Made by a program: the position numbers and the translations under genes
Shown: in pieces, positions 13,519 to 21,360 of the stretch
How positions within the stretch are numbered: position 1 is the stretch's first letter
How the letters are laid out: each line of letters opens with the position of its first letter
Source: Acanthaster planci
Taxonomy: Eukaryota; Echinodermata; Asteroidea; Valvatida; Acanthasteridae
Reading direction: 5' to 3'
DNA: 35,633 bases
NCBI RefSeq assembly: GCF_001949145.1
Contig: NW_019091385.1
Coordinates: 1,186,313-1,221,945, forward strand
The notes under the pieces: generated by a model
Seen by the model: only the letters and a program-made list of their open reading frames with translations
The model's database searches: none
Told to the model about the DNA's origin: nothing

Positions 13519-13968
13519 CAGATGGCCACTTTTCGATCGCCTATGTAAAATCTGTTTCCGTGGTAGATAAGTAGAATTCACGGTTGTGGTCAAACGTTCG
13601 GTCCTCTTCTCTGCTTGCAAGAAAATCAGATGGTCACTTTCCGCTTTCTGGTATCCCAAAAGCAGCAATGTAGAGTGAACAGTGGTTAAAACGTTCGATC
13701 AACTATTCTGCTTGCCTTTAAGGAAAAAAACAGATGACCATTTTCCAACCGCTTTAGTAAAATCTGCTTTTCTGTTATCCTAAAAGCAGTAAAGTGGAAC
13801 GAACAGTTGTCAAAACATTTGATCCACTTCCTTTTCTACTTCTTGACAGGCAAAAGGCAGATGGCCACTTTTCGCAAACCAGGGAACAGAGGAAAAGTAA
13901 AATCTGCTCACTGGTAGCAGAAAACATGTTTATTCTGCTTTTCAGGTGGCAGAAAAGTGAAACAATTG
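13519..13968. repeat. Degenerate minisatellite, about 4 units of 104-127 bp
   Basis: Four diverged copies of one unit are readable. Each contains CAGATGGCCACTTTTCG or a close variant, starting at 13519, 13627, 13731 and 13858, so the spacing is 108, 104 and 127 bp. Downstream of each comes a GTAAAATCTG(C/T)TT segment, a CTGGTAnCnnAAAAGCAG segment, an AACnGTTGTCAAAACGTTCGATC segment and a TTCTGCTTG segment. Several coding-length frames here simply follow the repeat. The array seems to resume at about 14160-14200 (CTGATAGCAGAAAAGTAGA), beyond an inserted SINE. Confidence 0.75.
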
Positions 13969-13974
13969 AATTAT

Positions 13975-14128
13975 ATTACGGGTTTTGCCCGTATTTGTTC
14001 ATAAACACTGTATACTCAGTGCCTGCCCGGGAGCTTGCGAAAAAATTCACAAGCTTACTCGGGTGGGACCCGAACCCACGACCTCCTGCTTACTAGTGCA
14101 GACGTCATAACCACTCGACCACATAAAA
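13975..14128 (-). mobile_element. tRNA-Thr-derived SINE, copy 1
   Basis: Read on the minus strand, a tRNA-like head starts near 14128. Box A (TGGTCGAGTGGTTA) is at 14108-14121 and box B (GGTTCGGGTCC) at 14066-14076. The anticodon-arm region reads CTGCACTAGTAAGCAGGAG, close to eukaryotic tRNA-Thr(AGU), whose anticodon loop is CTAGTAA. One extra base in the anticodon stem and GG for AA in the T-loop argue against a functional tRNA. A non-tRNA body follows (AGTAAGCTTGTGAA...CACTGAGTATACAGTGTTTATGAACA) and ends near a GGGCAAAACCC motif. The body recurs at 31972-32067, which shows a dispersed family. Polymerase III transcription from boxes A and B is expected for such elements. No clear target-site duplication is visible, and the left boundary is approximate. 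Confidence 0.8.
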
Positions 14129-16695
14129 ACAAAGATTTCAAAGACGTGAAAGCTACTTTTATACTATTCTGATAGCAGAAAAGTAGACGACAACTTGTCG
14201 TTCTCCATATTACACTTGACATGTTTGCTTTGCAGCACACTTTTCGCTGTGGTAAATATAAGTGATGCTAAACAGCAAATGTTGGTTTTGTATTTCGCCA
14301 ACTGTGTTGTACAGTCATTATCATGACTGATGCACTCCACGAGCGCATCAAGAACCCACAAGACAGTCATTTCGGGTGTAGAGCCAATGTACCCTTTATA
14401 ATCTGTGTGCTCGTCTATCCTCACCCTATCCCTGAAAATACGCATTCTGTGCCATCCTCAGGCCAGTCAATGCTATCTAGCGTCGTTACCTCGTCCCCTC
14501 TTGTTCAAATGAAGCTGCGGTGTCTGTCAGTGATCAGGTCCCCGGTTGTCAGTTTATATTTCGACGTCAGTTCTTCAGTCAGTGACGGATGTCCGTTATA
14601 CTCGACCCACCGCCTGTCTGGATTTTCAGTTGGCCTTGGGCGGCCGACTCAAAATTGGACTTGTATTAAAGCCTCCGAGGCAATATTTTTCCGTCTGCGT
14701 AACTCGAAACACGATTTTTTTGTCTGGGGCACTTTTGGGGGGAAGACTCATGACACCATGCCAGTACTTTTGCATCTGGCAAACTGATCATCCTGGATGT
14801 ATATCGATGTACGTCTTTAGCGCAAGCATGAAGACCCTGGAGGCTCCAATGGTACTCTATCTCACGATCTATCCATTTCTCTGTCCAAACTTAAGCATTT
14901 GACATATAATATATTCAGCGTAGAGGTGATGGAAAATGCATCTCGTGTGCTATAACCCGAGGACAAATGGTACATGTTACTGATGAAAGTCCTGGGCCAC
15001 TGTGATTGAAACCGACGGGAGAATAGGAGTGGGCTGTCCACGCAGCATTTGGAATATAACACTTTGTGAGTTATGACGAGGGAAGTAAATTTCTTGCTAA
15101 TGATTTGATAACACTTGAAAATGCGCCAAATGCATTTAGCTTTGGAATACTAATCTAATAACATTGACGAAATACAGATTTCGCCCGCTAGTAATACCCG
15201 CGATTTTAAGGGTTTCATTGCAAACATTGAGAATTACACTTCAAATAAAATTCAAAGTCTGTTTGTATCTATGGATGTAATATTCTAACAAGAGAAGATG
15301 TACATTCCAAGATGGTGCCAAGAACCGGTGGCGCACCAAGAATTTGGCGGAGGGGGGGTTCAGACCGGAATTTACTCCAAATAGCTCACCCCCCTTGCAC
15401 CACAGGGGGAAATAACGGCTACATGTGTATCAAAAGCCAGTAGTATAATATGTAAGTGTATATTGTATCTATGTGTTTCAGAAAAAAAATCTGGGGGAGT
15501 AGCTGAAGCCCCTCCCCCATCCCGAGTTTGTAACCTCGTTACAACATGGATTCGACTGATCCTATACAGATGTCGGCTTTCTGAATGACTCAACTGACCA
15601 AATTATTTTGCTACCTTGCTCATTCTCGAAATGAAAAGCGTGCTCGTATTGATTAAATGACATGCTATGACCGATGTATGAATTATGTATCATTCTGCGG
15701 TACCATCTGTTCAACTGGCTGGCGTTAATCGCCATGCAACAATTATCTTCCCAGCGATCATCAATCTTGCTATTTTAGTACTACGAGTAGTAAACGCCGT
15801 TATTTTTCCAACAGAAGATGCAAATTGTGCAACCGTCACGTGACCGGTAGCCCGCATATTTGTACAGTCCATTTTTCGGAAACTAGAAGCAGCTGAACCT
15901 CGGGCAATACTTGGCAAACAGGGCTTCCAGATGACGGCAAATTATTGGCAGTAGCGACGGTTGGGTTTGCCAACCATTATAGTCACGATAGATTCCCAAT
16001 ATTTTTTAAATTTGACAGCTAATAAGTACGGGAAAGCCACTTGCTTTCATAAAATGCTGGCGGGGGTGGGGTGAATTGAAAAATCCACACTAAGCTCACT
16101 CCTGGGACTTTGTGGAACGTTTACGGCGCTAGGCGTTCCCAAACATCGAGTAACTCTACTGGACGTTTTCAGGTCTGTCAAAGGTTGCAGTGTCTTTCTT
16201 AAACATAAAGGTCACACATCGGCCCTTAGAGTCCCGAAGAGAGGACACGATCTCACAATGCAGCAACGGAGCTTCGCGAAGAGCCGACTAGTTCTTGAGA
16301 CTCAGGCACGGATTTCCTTTCAGTCGATTACTGCGAAGCGCACTGATTGAGAGCACAGAATCTACCGCCCACACCGGCCGACGCTCCACGACGGAAGGTT
16401 TAGCAAAACGCTAGAATAAAATTTGGCCCACCGACATTTCGATGGCAGGCTGTGTAAGAGATCCATTTTGTTCTAAATTCATAGGTCACACAGCATCTCT
16501 TAAAAGTTGTCAGAGGTATAAGGATTAGCTTTCATCCCATCAAAACAAATATTAGGCCCTCTTCCTCAGGCAAAAGCTCCCTTTGTATCATACATCCAAA
16601 GAAGATCTGATCGCTGGTTCGGGAAAACTCTTTCAGCATATTGAGAGCGCTCCTGGTACCATCAAGCTTTTTGACAGCATTTAGGATTTGACACC
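14129..16695. other. Intergenic sequence with repeat relics
   Basis: No gene is supported. At 14160-14200 the minisatellite motif reappears. Two frames, 14323-14787 (+, 154 codons) and 14164-14445 (-, 93 codons, true ATG), overlap antisense and neither resembles a known family. A G-rich/C-rich repeat relic at 15330-15518 is listed separately. A perfect octamer ATGCAAAT lies at 15818-15825. Minus-strand codons at about 16532-16695 form a plausible-looking frame that runs directly into the palindrome at 16696. It could be a decayed exon but is not recognisable. Confidence 0.5.
15330..15518. repeat. Probable decayed dispersed repeat with G-rich and C-rich ends
   Basis: One edge reads GGCGCACCAAGAATTTGGCG followed by a run of seven G. 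The other is an A8 run, then a hairpin with GGGGGAG (15493-15499) pairing with CTCCCCC (15512-15518). A further CCCCCC run with GCACCACAGGGGG lies between at about 15389-15410. This G-run/C-run layout resembles dispersed repeats of many invertebrate genomes, but I cannot name the family. Only one copy is visible in this window, so the repeat status is inferred. Confidence 0.3.
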
Positions 16696-16870
16696 AATAC
16701 GGGTGATTCACAATAGTGCGCCTCCAAGAATTTGAAACACGTTGGCCAATCACAAGGCGAGAAATTTGTCGACCCCTTTCAAACGCGCATTGGGTGGACA
16801 AATTTCGCAGTCATGATTGGCCAACGCGTTGCAAACTCTTGGAGGCGCCCTATTGTGAATCGCTCGTATT
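16696..16870. mobile_element. 175-bp palindromic foldback element (MITE-like)
   Basis: Two arms of about 80 bp, 16696-16775 and 16792-16870, are reverse complements at roughly 85% identity by eye and flank a 16-nt loop. Outer ends read AATACG...CGTATT. Inside, both arms hold ATTCACAATAG, GCGCCTCCAAGA, TTTGnAACnCGTTGGCCAATCA and GAAATTTGTC. The short size, the nearly complete inverted symmetry and the lack of coding capacity fit a foldback MITE. Each arm carries a TTGGCCAATC core with an inverted CCAAT box. I see no convincing target-site duplication, so the superfamily is open. Frames crossing it are artefacts of the symmetry. Confidence 0.75.
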
Positions 16871-18626
16871 AAACATAATAATACACACGAATCAGCCAAA
16901 ATCTTTTGCAAACTGACATGACGTTATGTAGTTTTTTATAAATCGGAATAAAAGCATTGATGGAATATACCACCCCATAAATGTAACACAGTCTAAAATA
17001 TTTTGGCAATTTTACTGACCACCACTGCCTCTTTCAGAAAAGACCAACATTGTGTCAGCAAGCATGCCGATGATCAGTGCTGTTATTGATAAAAAAAATT
17101 TGGCTTTCAGATAGGCTGCGTTAAAATGTAATATTCTTGCAATACAGTCGTTCACGCTATGAAGCTCGGAGATGACACGGTTGTTTCAGAACCATGGCCA
17201 ACCAGTGCGACTGCATCACACTGATTACGTGTCATCGTTTGATAACCCAGAAGGGGAGGAGATTAATGGGTACACAGCCTTTCTGATATGTGCTTGGCAC
17301 TGACGCACGGGGGGGGCTTCACCAAGGCTGTTAACAAAACCTACAATAACACAAACTTGCCAATAGCAAGTCATTATAACTGTCACACGTTCTGGCGTAT
17401 ACGCATCTTTCCCCATCCATCATGTTTTCAAGGTATTTATACGTGTGTTTTTGTCCCCAGAGCGCCCTACGTTCAATTAAGGCAAATTATATTTGCCTTG
17501 CCCAAGCCGTGGCAGTCGCAGCCAGGGTGTGCCATTGGGAAAAAAACAACAACATATAACCTATATGGACATGTACCGAAATATTTCCGGCACCATACAT
17601 AGACAGCCTTGAAGTTAGGGACTGGATGGATCGATTGCTTTTCTCCGTTCTTAGGGTGAGGGCTGACGAGGTTTAATCGAGCGCAAAGTAGTGAAACGTG
17701 ATGTGCGCATCCACGCCTAATCTACCTCGGAGATTGCGTACTTATATCAAAAGATGCCAGCCGGCTTAGAATTCAAGTAAGATAACATTATCATGAATAG
17801 TTAACCGCCTAACCGATCGAAATCTCACCGGATGATCTGGTTAATAGGTAACTGGCATTTATCACTGCGTCAGTGTTAATGGGTAAAGGATCCTTTTCGT
17901 TAATGAATTTTTTGCATCCAGCCGGGCGAAAGTCAAGTACAGGTGTATTGTTTACAAAAAAGAATCAGGCAATACATGAAACGAGTGGAACGTGTAATTG
18001 CATCACTGTGAATGCTGGTACATTCATGATAAGAAACGTGCCAAACAGAATGGCAAACATATTGACAACAAATATTTATGCGGGCAAGTTGTTATTAAAA
18101 ATAAACTTGACACTATTTCAACAACCTTTTAATTGCAAGATTAAAGAGGGTATTCAATCGCCATTCGGAGTTAACAGGTCTGCCTAAGACATGTTAAAAA
18201 TGGGTATTTTTATCTTCAACTGCGCCAGCCAATTGTTTTAGAATGTGTGGTTAAAAATAAGCGATTAATACTTTCCACGTAGAAAAAATGTAAACATAAC
18301 TGTAAGGAATTTGATATGAAAAGTAGTAGAATTCGAGCAATGTTAGAGGGATGAACAAAACAGAACGTTCAAATTGTGTCTTACTTTCAACTTTCTACGA
18401 GCTGCACAATCTTTGTCCAGATATTTTAAGAAGTACTGCAGAACCTTCAATCCAACCTATTTTCGGAGTGTATATCCAACACATCTTGATGGCTTTTTTT
18501 AAATCATCATTATGGAAATCTATAAAGGTATCTAGTGAGTTAATATAAAGAGATTCGATCGGAAAATAGGTTTTCTAATCCCAGGCATCCTTCCAGACTA
18601 GATCGATGAAGCAAACGCAAGAATGT
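16871..18626. other. Intergenic sequence
   Basis: No gene is supported. A 30-codon frame with a good ACCATGG start (17194-17286, +) has no other support. Frames at 17288-17602 and 17873-18187 (+) lack domains and good start contexts. A G7 run is at 17310-17316 and A-tracts are scattered. This region lies downstream of the candidate secreted protein on the minus strand; I see no clear AATAAA signal for it close by. Confidence 0.5.
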
Positions 18627-18974
18627 TTAAACAGATGCTATCCCAAGTTTTCTGGCCATAAACTGCACCAAGCTGAATAAATAATTGTCCACACTGACGA
18701 GGTTATTTTCCCCTCTTTCGCCTTCATGAAAATGGGACGATGCTACTTGACTGTTCCACGCGGAAGGGCAGGAGGACAGGGATGGTAGAGAGACGGTTTC
18801 ATTTCCGAACCATAGCTGGCAGATGTATGTGGTCAATTTGCGGAACGAGTCTCTCCCCGAGACGGCATTCTGCCATCGTTTCGCAAACTCAATTTGATCG
18901 GCGTCAGGTGGATTAGGGGAGGACCCCGCACAGACGCAGGGCATGATAATCGCCGCGGTAAAAATCAAATACAT
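18627..18974 (-). CDS. Candidate secreted protein / peptide precursor (115 aa)
   Basis: I do not recognise this protein. The first true ATG is at 18974, and an upstream in-frame extension begins only at GTG. Residues 1-17 (MYLIFTAAIIMPCVCAG) form a textbook signal peptide, with likely cleavage after Ala16 or Gly17. The mature part has exactly two Cys (52 and 69), which could pair, one N-glycosylation sequon (Asn58-Glu-Thr), a dibasic Lys32-Arg33 and further basic sites near 109. Codon third positions are richer in G/C than the surroundings, as in the receptor gene. It lies on the same strand as the receptor, with its ATG about 440 bp beyond the receptor's poly(A) signal. Weak points: start context is poor (T at -3), no polyadenylation signal is obvious, and a donor such as CAA|GTAGCA inside the frame could make this only a first exon. 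It could be a prohormone, a cytokine-like protein or chance. Confidence 0.35.
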   Translation of the reverse strand: MYLIFTAAIIMPCVCAGSSPNPPDADQIEFAKRWQNAVSGRDSFRKLTTYICQLWFGNETVSLPSLSSCPSAWNSQVASSHFHEGERGENNLVSVDNYLFSLVQFMARKLGIASV

Positions 18975-19416
18975 TGAATGTGGAACAACGAACACAACCT
19001 GCCTAGTCTGGGTTGCTTGCGCCGTATATCAAGCGAATTCCAGTATAAAACTGTTTATCCAAGGCCTCATGCAGTTTGAAAGAGACGATCTGCATGTTGC
19101 AAGGGCTGCCGAGGGCCGGACAGTCGGCATTTTAGCGCCGAAAGAGACATGCAGAATATTGGGCGGGCAGCTGGAGTATGTCCGTTTAGGGCTGTTGGTT
19201 GTAAATCAGCATATTTTTCTTTCGTTTATGCTTCTGAGTGAAACAAAACTTGGACAGGATTATGACAGTCACGAGATTTCGTGGCAGTCGTAGCTGCGAT
19301 ACAAGTATTCTACGTACACGTATCAAACACATTATACAGTTCCAAATGTATTATATGGTATACGCACCTTTTGATTAAAACATTGCTGTTTAATTTGGGC
19401 TCCAAGTGAAGATTTG
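18975..19416. other. Spacer between receptor 3' end and secreted-protein candidate
   Basis: The spacer is about 440 bp. On the minus strand it would hold the promoter or 5' UTR of the 18627-18974 frame. I see no strong TATA on that strand; a TATAAAA at about 19044-19050 is in the plus orientation. A plus-strand frame (18943-19293) overlaps it without recognisable features. Confidence 0.4.
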
Positions 19417-19422
19417 TTTATT
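19417..19422 (-). promoter_or_regulatory. Polyadenylation signal AATAAA of the receptor gene
   Basis: On the minus strand a canonical AATAAA lies about 130 bases beyond the receptor stop codon. Cleavage would be expected 10-30 bases further on, near 19390-19405. This gives a short 3' UTR of roughly 150 nt. It is the only clear hexamer I found close to the stop. Confidence 0.6.
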
Positions 19423-19470
19423 CTTACACTGTATTGGCACGCTGCTGATTTTGTTCCTCAGCTTATGCCA

Positions 19471-19495
19471 TTCGGTCTCTCTTTGAGACACCGAA
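19471..19495 (-). other. Stem-loop in the receptor 3' UTR
   Basis: An 11-bp stem with a single G-G mismatch and a 3-nt AAA loop (TTCGGTGTCTC, AAA, GAGAGACCGAA on the minus strand) lies between the stop codon and the AATAAA. It is not the histone-type stem-loop. It might influence mRNA stability or bind a regulator, but no function can be read from the sequence. Confidence 0.5.
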
Positions 19496-19551
19496 CGGGT
19501 CATACAGGCGCACCACGTACACCCCTAGGCTAAACACAGGATTATGCACAT

Positions 19552-20733
19552 CTAAAGCACATCATTTCTCGAGATCTGCGTATCAGTGGTCCGCTGGATG
19601 AAGTTTGGCGAGAAGCTTCGATCCGCGGACACTGTCGCGCCGGTCTTGGTCCCGGAGACCTCTCTCAGCTGAACGGCTGACCGATACTTGCTGTGTTTGG
19701 AGAGGCAACAGCAGCAGAACGTCTGACAGAAGGCTTGGCGGTAGCGGGGGTTGGTAGCGTTGTAGACGATGGGATTGATGGCGGAGTTGAGATGGGTTAT
19801 GACCTGAAACACCTGGCTCATTTGGACGAACTGCTTGGGGCTGAGTACGCCGGTGCCACTCAGGTTCCTAATGGCTTTCGCTAAGGACGTGATGTGGATC
19901 GGGCTCAAGCACAAAAAGAAGATGATGCCGTTGGTGATAACCATGCGGGCCATCTGGTTTCTCGTCCGTATGCGAGCCTTTTCGTTGGAACCCTTGCCAG
20001 AGGTTGTTCGATGGTGTAAGGCGACGATAATCTTCCCGTACAGGTAAAAGTTGACGACCAGCGCCATGAAGAAAGGAATCGACTGGAGGATCATTCCGAC
20101 TATCTCAAAGTTGTCGTGCGGCACACAGAATCCGATGATTTCCGGAAAATCCTTGTAGGTGTCGTTTTGCGGCCAAATGATACAGTATGTTTCAAACTTG
20201 GCGGTGCCTGGTATGAGAAGGCAGGCAAAGGCGACGGAGAGGAACCAAGACACTGCGACGAACTTGGTGGGCTGCCGCCTGCCGGTGCATCGCTTGTACT
20301 GGTACGGCTGGCACACTGCGTAGAACTTCTGCAGCGTGACCAAGGTGATGAGGGACAGCGAGGAAAAGAAGCAGGCATCTTTGACCAGGTGGATCAGGAT
20401 GCAGCCGGCCATACCGCGAAAGTAGTCGTCCTTGCCCACCGGTGTTAGCAGGTGAGCTAGGATCTGGTCGCCCGCTGCAAAGAGCAGGAAAAGGATGTCG
20501 GCCACAGCTAGGTTGACCAGGTAGCAGTTCACCACAGTGCGCATCCACTTGATGCGGAACACCACCACCAGAAAGCTCAGGTTGCCGATGAGTCCAAAGA
20601 ACAAGATGCATGGTGTCACAACAGTGGTCAGGAATTCCATGGGACTGTACAGGAGGGCCTCCAATTGATCCTCCTCGATCTCCTTGCACATGCCATTGGA
20701 CTCATTCGAGTTGTTTAAGTATGACATATTCAT
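19552..20733 (-). CDS. Rhodopsin-class GPCR, TRH-receptor-like neuropeptide-type receptor (orphan)
   Basis: A complete 393-residue seven-transmembrane receptor encoded in one exon. Landmarks: N-glycosylation sequons at Asn2, Asn7 and Asn10; TM1 with G-N51 (1.50); MRT-x-x-NCYLVNLAVAD with Asp79 (2.50), a signature of TRH/neuromedin U/ghrelin-type peptide receptors; Cys111 (3.25), able to bond with Cys184 in ECL2; Trp163 (4.50); Pro220 (5.50); a short basic ICL3 (about 237-260); Pro278 (6.50); NPIVY at 320-324; and a Cys cluster at 336-343 for palmitoylation after helix 8. TM7 (LNSAINPIVYN) closely matches vertebrate TRH receptors in style. It is expected at the plasma membrane, signalling through G proteins. 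Oddities: the D/E-R-Y triad is Gln135-Lys136-Phe137, and CWxP is Cys275-Leu-Ser-Pro278, lacking the toggle Trp. The ATG follows an acceptor-like CTTTTTGCAG by 4 bases, so an upstream non-coding exon is likely. GC content is well above the flanks. Family is certain, subfamily probable, ligand unknown. Confidence 0.95.
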   Translation of the reverse strand: MNMSYLNNSNESNGMCKEIEEDQLEALLYSPMEFLTTVVTPCILFFGLIGNLSFLVVVFRIKWMRTVVNCYLVNLAVADILFLLFAAGDQILAHLLTPVGKDDYFRGMAGCILIHLVKDACFFSSLSLITLVTLQKFYAVCQPYQYKRCTGRRQPTKFVAVSWFLSVAFACLLIPGTAKFETYCIIWPQNDTYKDFPEIIGFCVPHDNFEIVGMILQSIPFFMALVVNFYLYGKIIVALHHRTTSGKGSNEKARIRTRNQMARMVITNGIIFFLCLSPIHITSLAKAIRNLSGTGVLSPKQFVQMSQVFQVITHLNSAINPIVYNATNPRYRQAFCQTFCCCCLSKHSKYRSAVQLREVSGTKTGATVSADRSFSPNFIQRTTDTQISRNDVL

Positions 20734-20737
20734 TTTC

Positions 20738-21141
20738 CTGCAAAAAGGCGTCGGACAATCTCACCAGGACAAAGTGTAGGCGATGATCAAATCGACTTGC
20801 ACGCATAGGTCTCCTTTTTATTCAATTTTACGGACACACACGAGCGAATTATGGGAACCCGACTCAAGAGTGTGCCCAAATGTACAGTGAAAGGGAAAAC
20901 GGTGGTCGCGATGCAAATTCCATAACTTTAACTTATTTAGTGATTGCTAACAGTTGCGAAAAAGAGGAGTGACAAGCCAAGTAATACTCAGCAATAGTGT
21001 GAAATGGATTTCGCAAGGAGACCTCAATCTCTGCAAAGGTAACGAGCAGTCTAGATGTCGGAGATGAGATAATTAAACTTTGCGTGTTGTTAGCCTCTGT
21101 TTCACAGAAACTGACCATGGGAATAATTGATTCCCACTCAC
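20738..21141 (-). other. Inferred 5' UTR intron of the receptor gene (404 bp)
   Basis: The donor CAG|GTGAGT is at 21142/21141 and the acceptor CGCCTTTTTGCAG|G at 20738/20737, just before the receptor ATG. The donor is a full consensus match and the acceptor has a reasonable pyrimidine tract. The intron carries a perfect octamer ATGCAAAT at 20911-20918. Single-exon receptor coding regions with a non-coding first exon are common in animals, which supports the model. No transcript evidence is available here. Confidence 0.45.
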
Positions 21142-21328
21142 CTGGCGGTTAGACGCTGCTATCAGTGCATTCCAGCTGAAGTCCATAAGATTTGAGATAC
21201 TGATGTGTTCAAGGCAGAAAAGAAGGTAGCACAGCGGTAGATGGATGAAAACAATCAAGACTCGGTGAGCAGCCTGTACCTGTAGTTGTCCTGACTCGAC
21301 GCCACAGTACCACGGTCGCATTCGAACT
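21142..21328 (-). other. Inferred 5' UTR exon of the receptor gene, with upstream ORF
   Basis: The exon runs from a candidate initiator A (21328) to the consensus donor at 21142. It contains an ATG at 21321 opening 60 codons within this exon. After splicing, the frame would continue for 11 codons and stop at 20702, overlapping the receptor ATG (20733) out of frame. Context of the upstream ATG is weak (C at -3, C at +4), so leaky scanning would be needed for receptor translation. The hydrophobic middle of the upstream ORF looks signal-anchor-like but is probably incidental. This is an inferred exon. Confidence 0.35.
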
Positions 21329-21360
21329 GAACTCTTTATTTAAGTCCGTATCTAGTTATA
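21325..21360 (-). promoter_or_regulatory. Candidate core promoter of the receptor gene (TATA + initiator)
   Basis: On the minus strand TATAAC (21360-21355) lies 32 bases ahead of the A of a TCAGTT initiator (A at 21328), which is the expected TATA-to-start distance. A second AT-rich motif, TTAAATAA, is too close to the start to serve as TATA. The approximately 200 bp upstream (21370-21560) is richer in GC and CpG than the region average. Motifs are short, so this stands mainly on its fit with the downstream donor. Confidence 0.3.

Noticed and set aside
13374-14096. Frames within the minisatellite and SINE
   Set aside because: They follow repeat units or the tRNA-derived head and are explained by the repeats.
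14323-14787. 154-codon plus frame with true ATG
   Set aside because: Ser/Pro/Val-rich chance-like composition, overlapped by an antisense frame; no domain or signal. Length alone is not convincing in a 35-kb window.
17194-17286. 30-codon frame with ACCATGG start
   Set aside because: Good start context but too short, with no signal peptide or other evidence.
20116-20689. Long frames of 92-165 codons inside the receptor region, both strands
   Set aside because: These are shadow frames of the GC-rich receptor coding exon; they have odd compositions and no independent signals.
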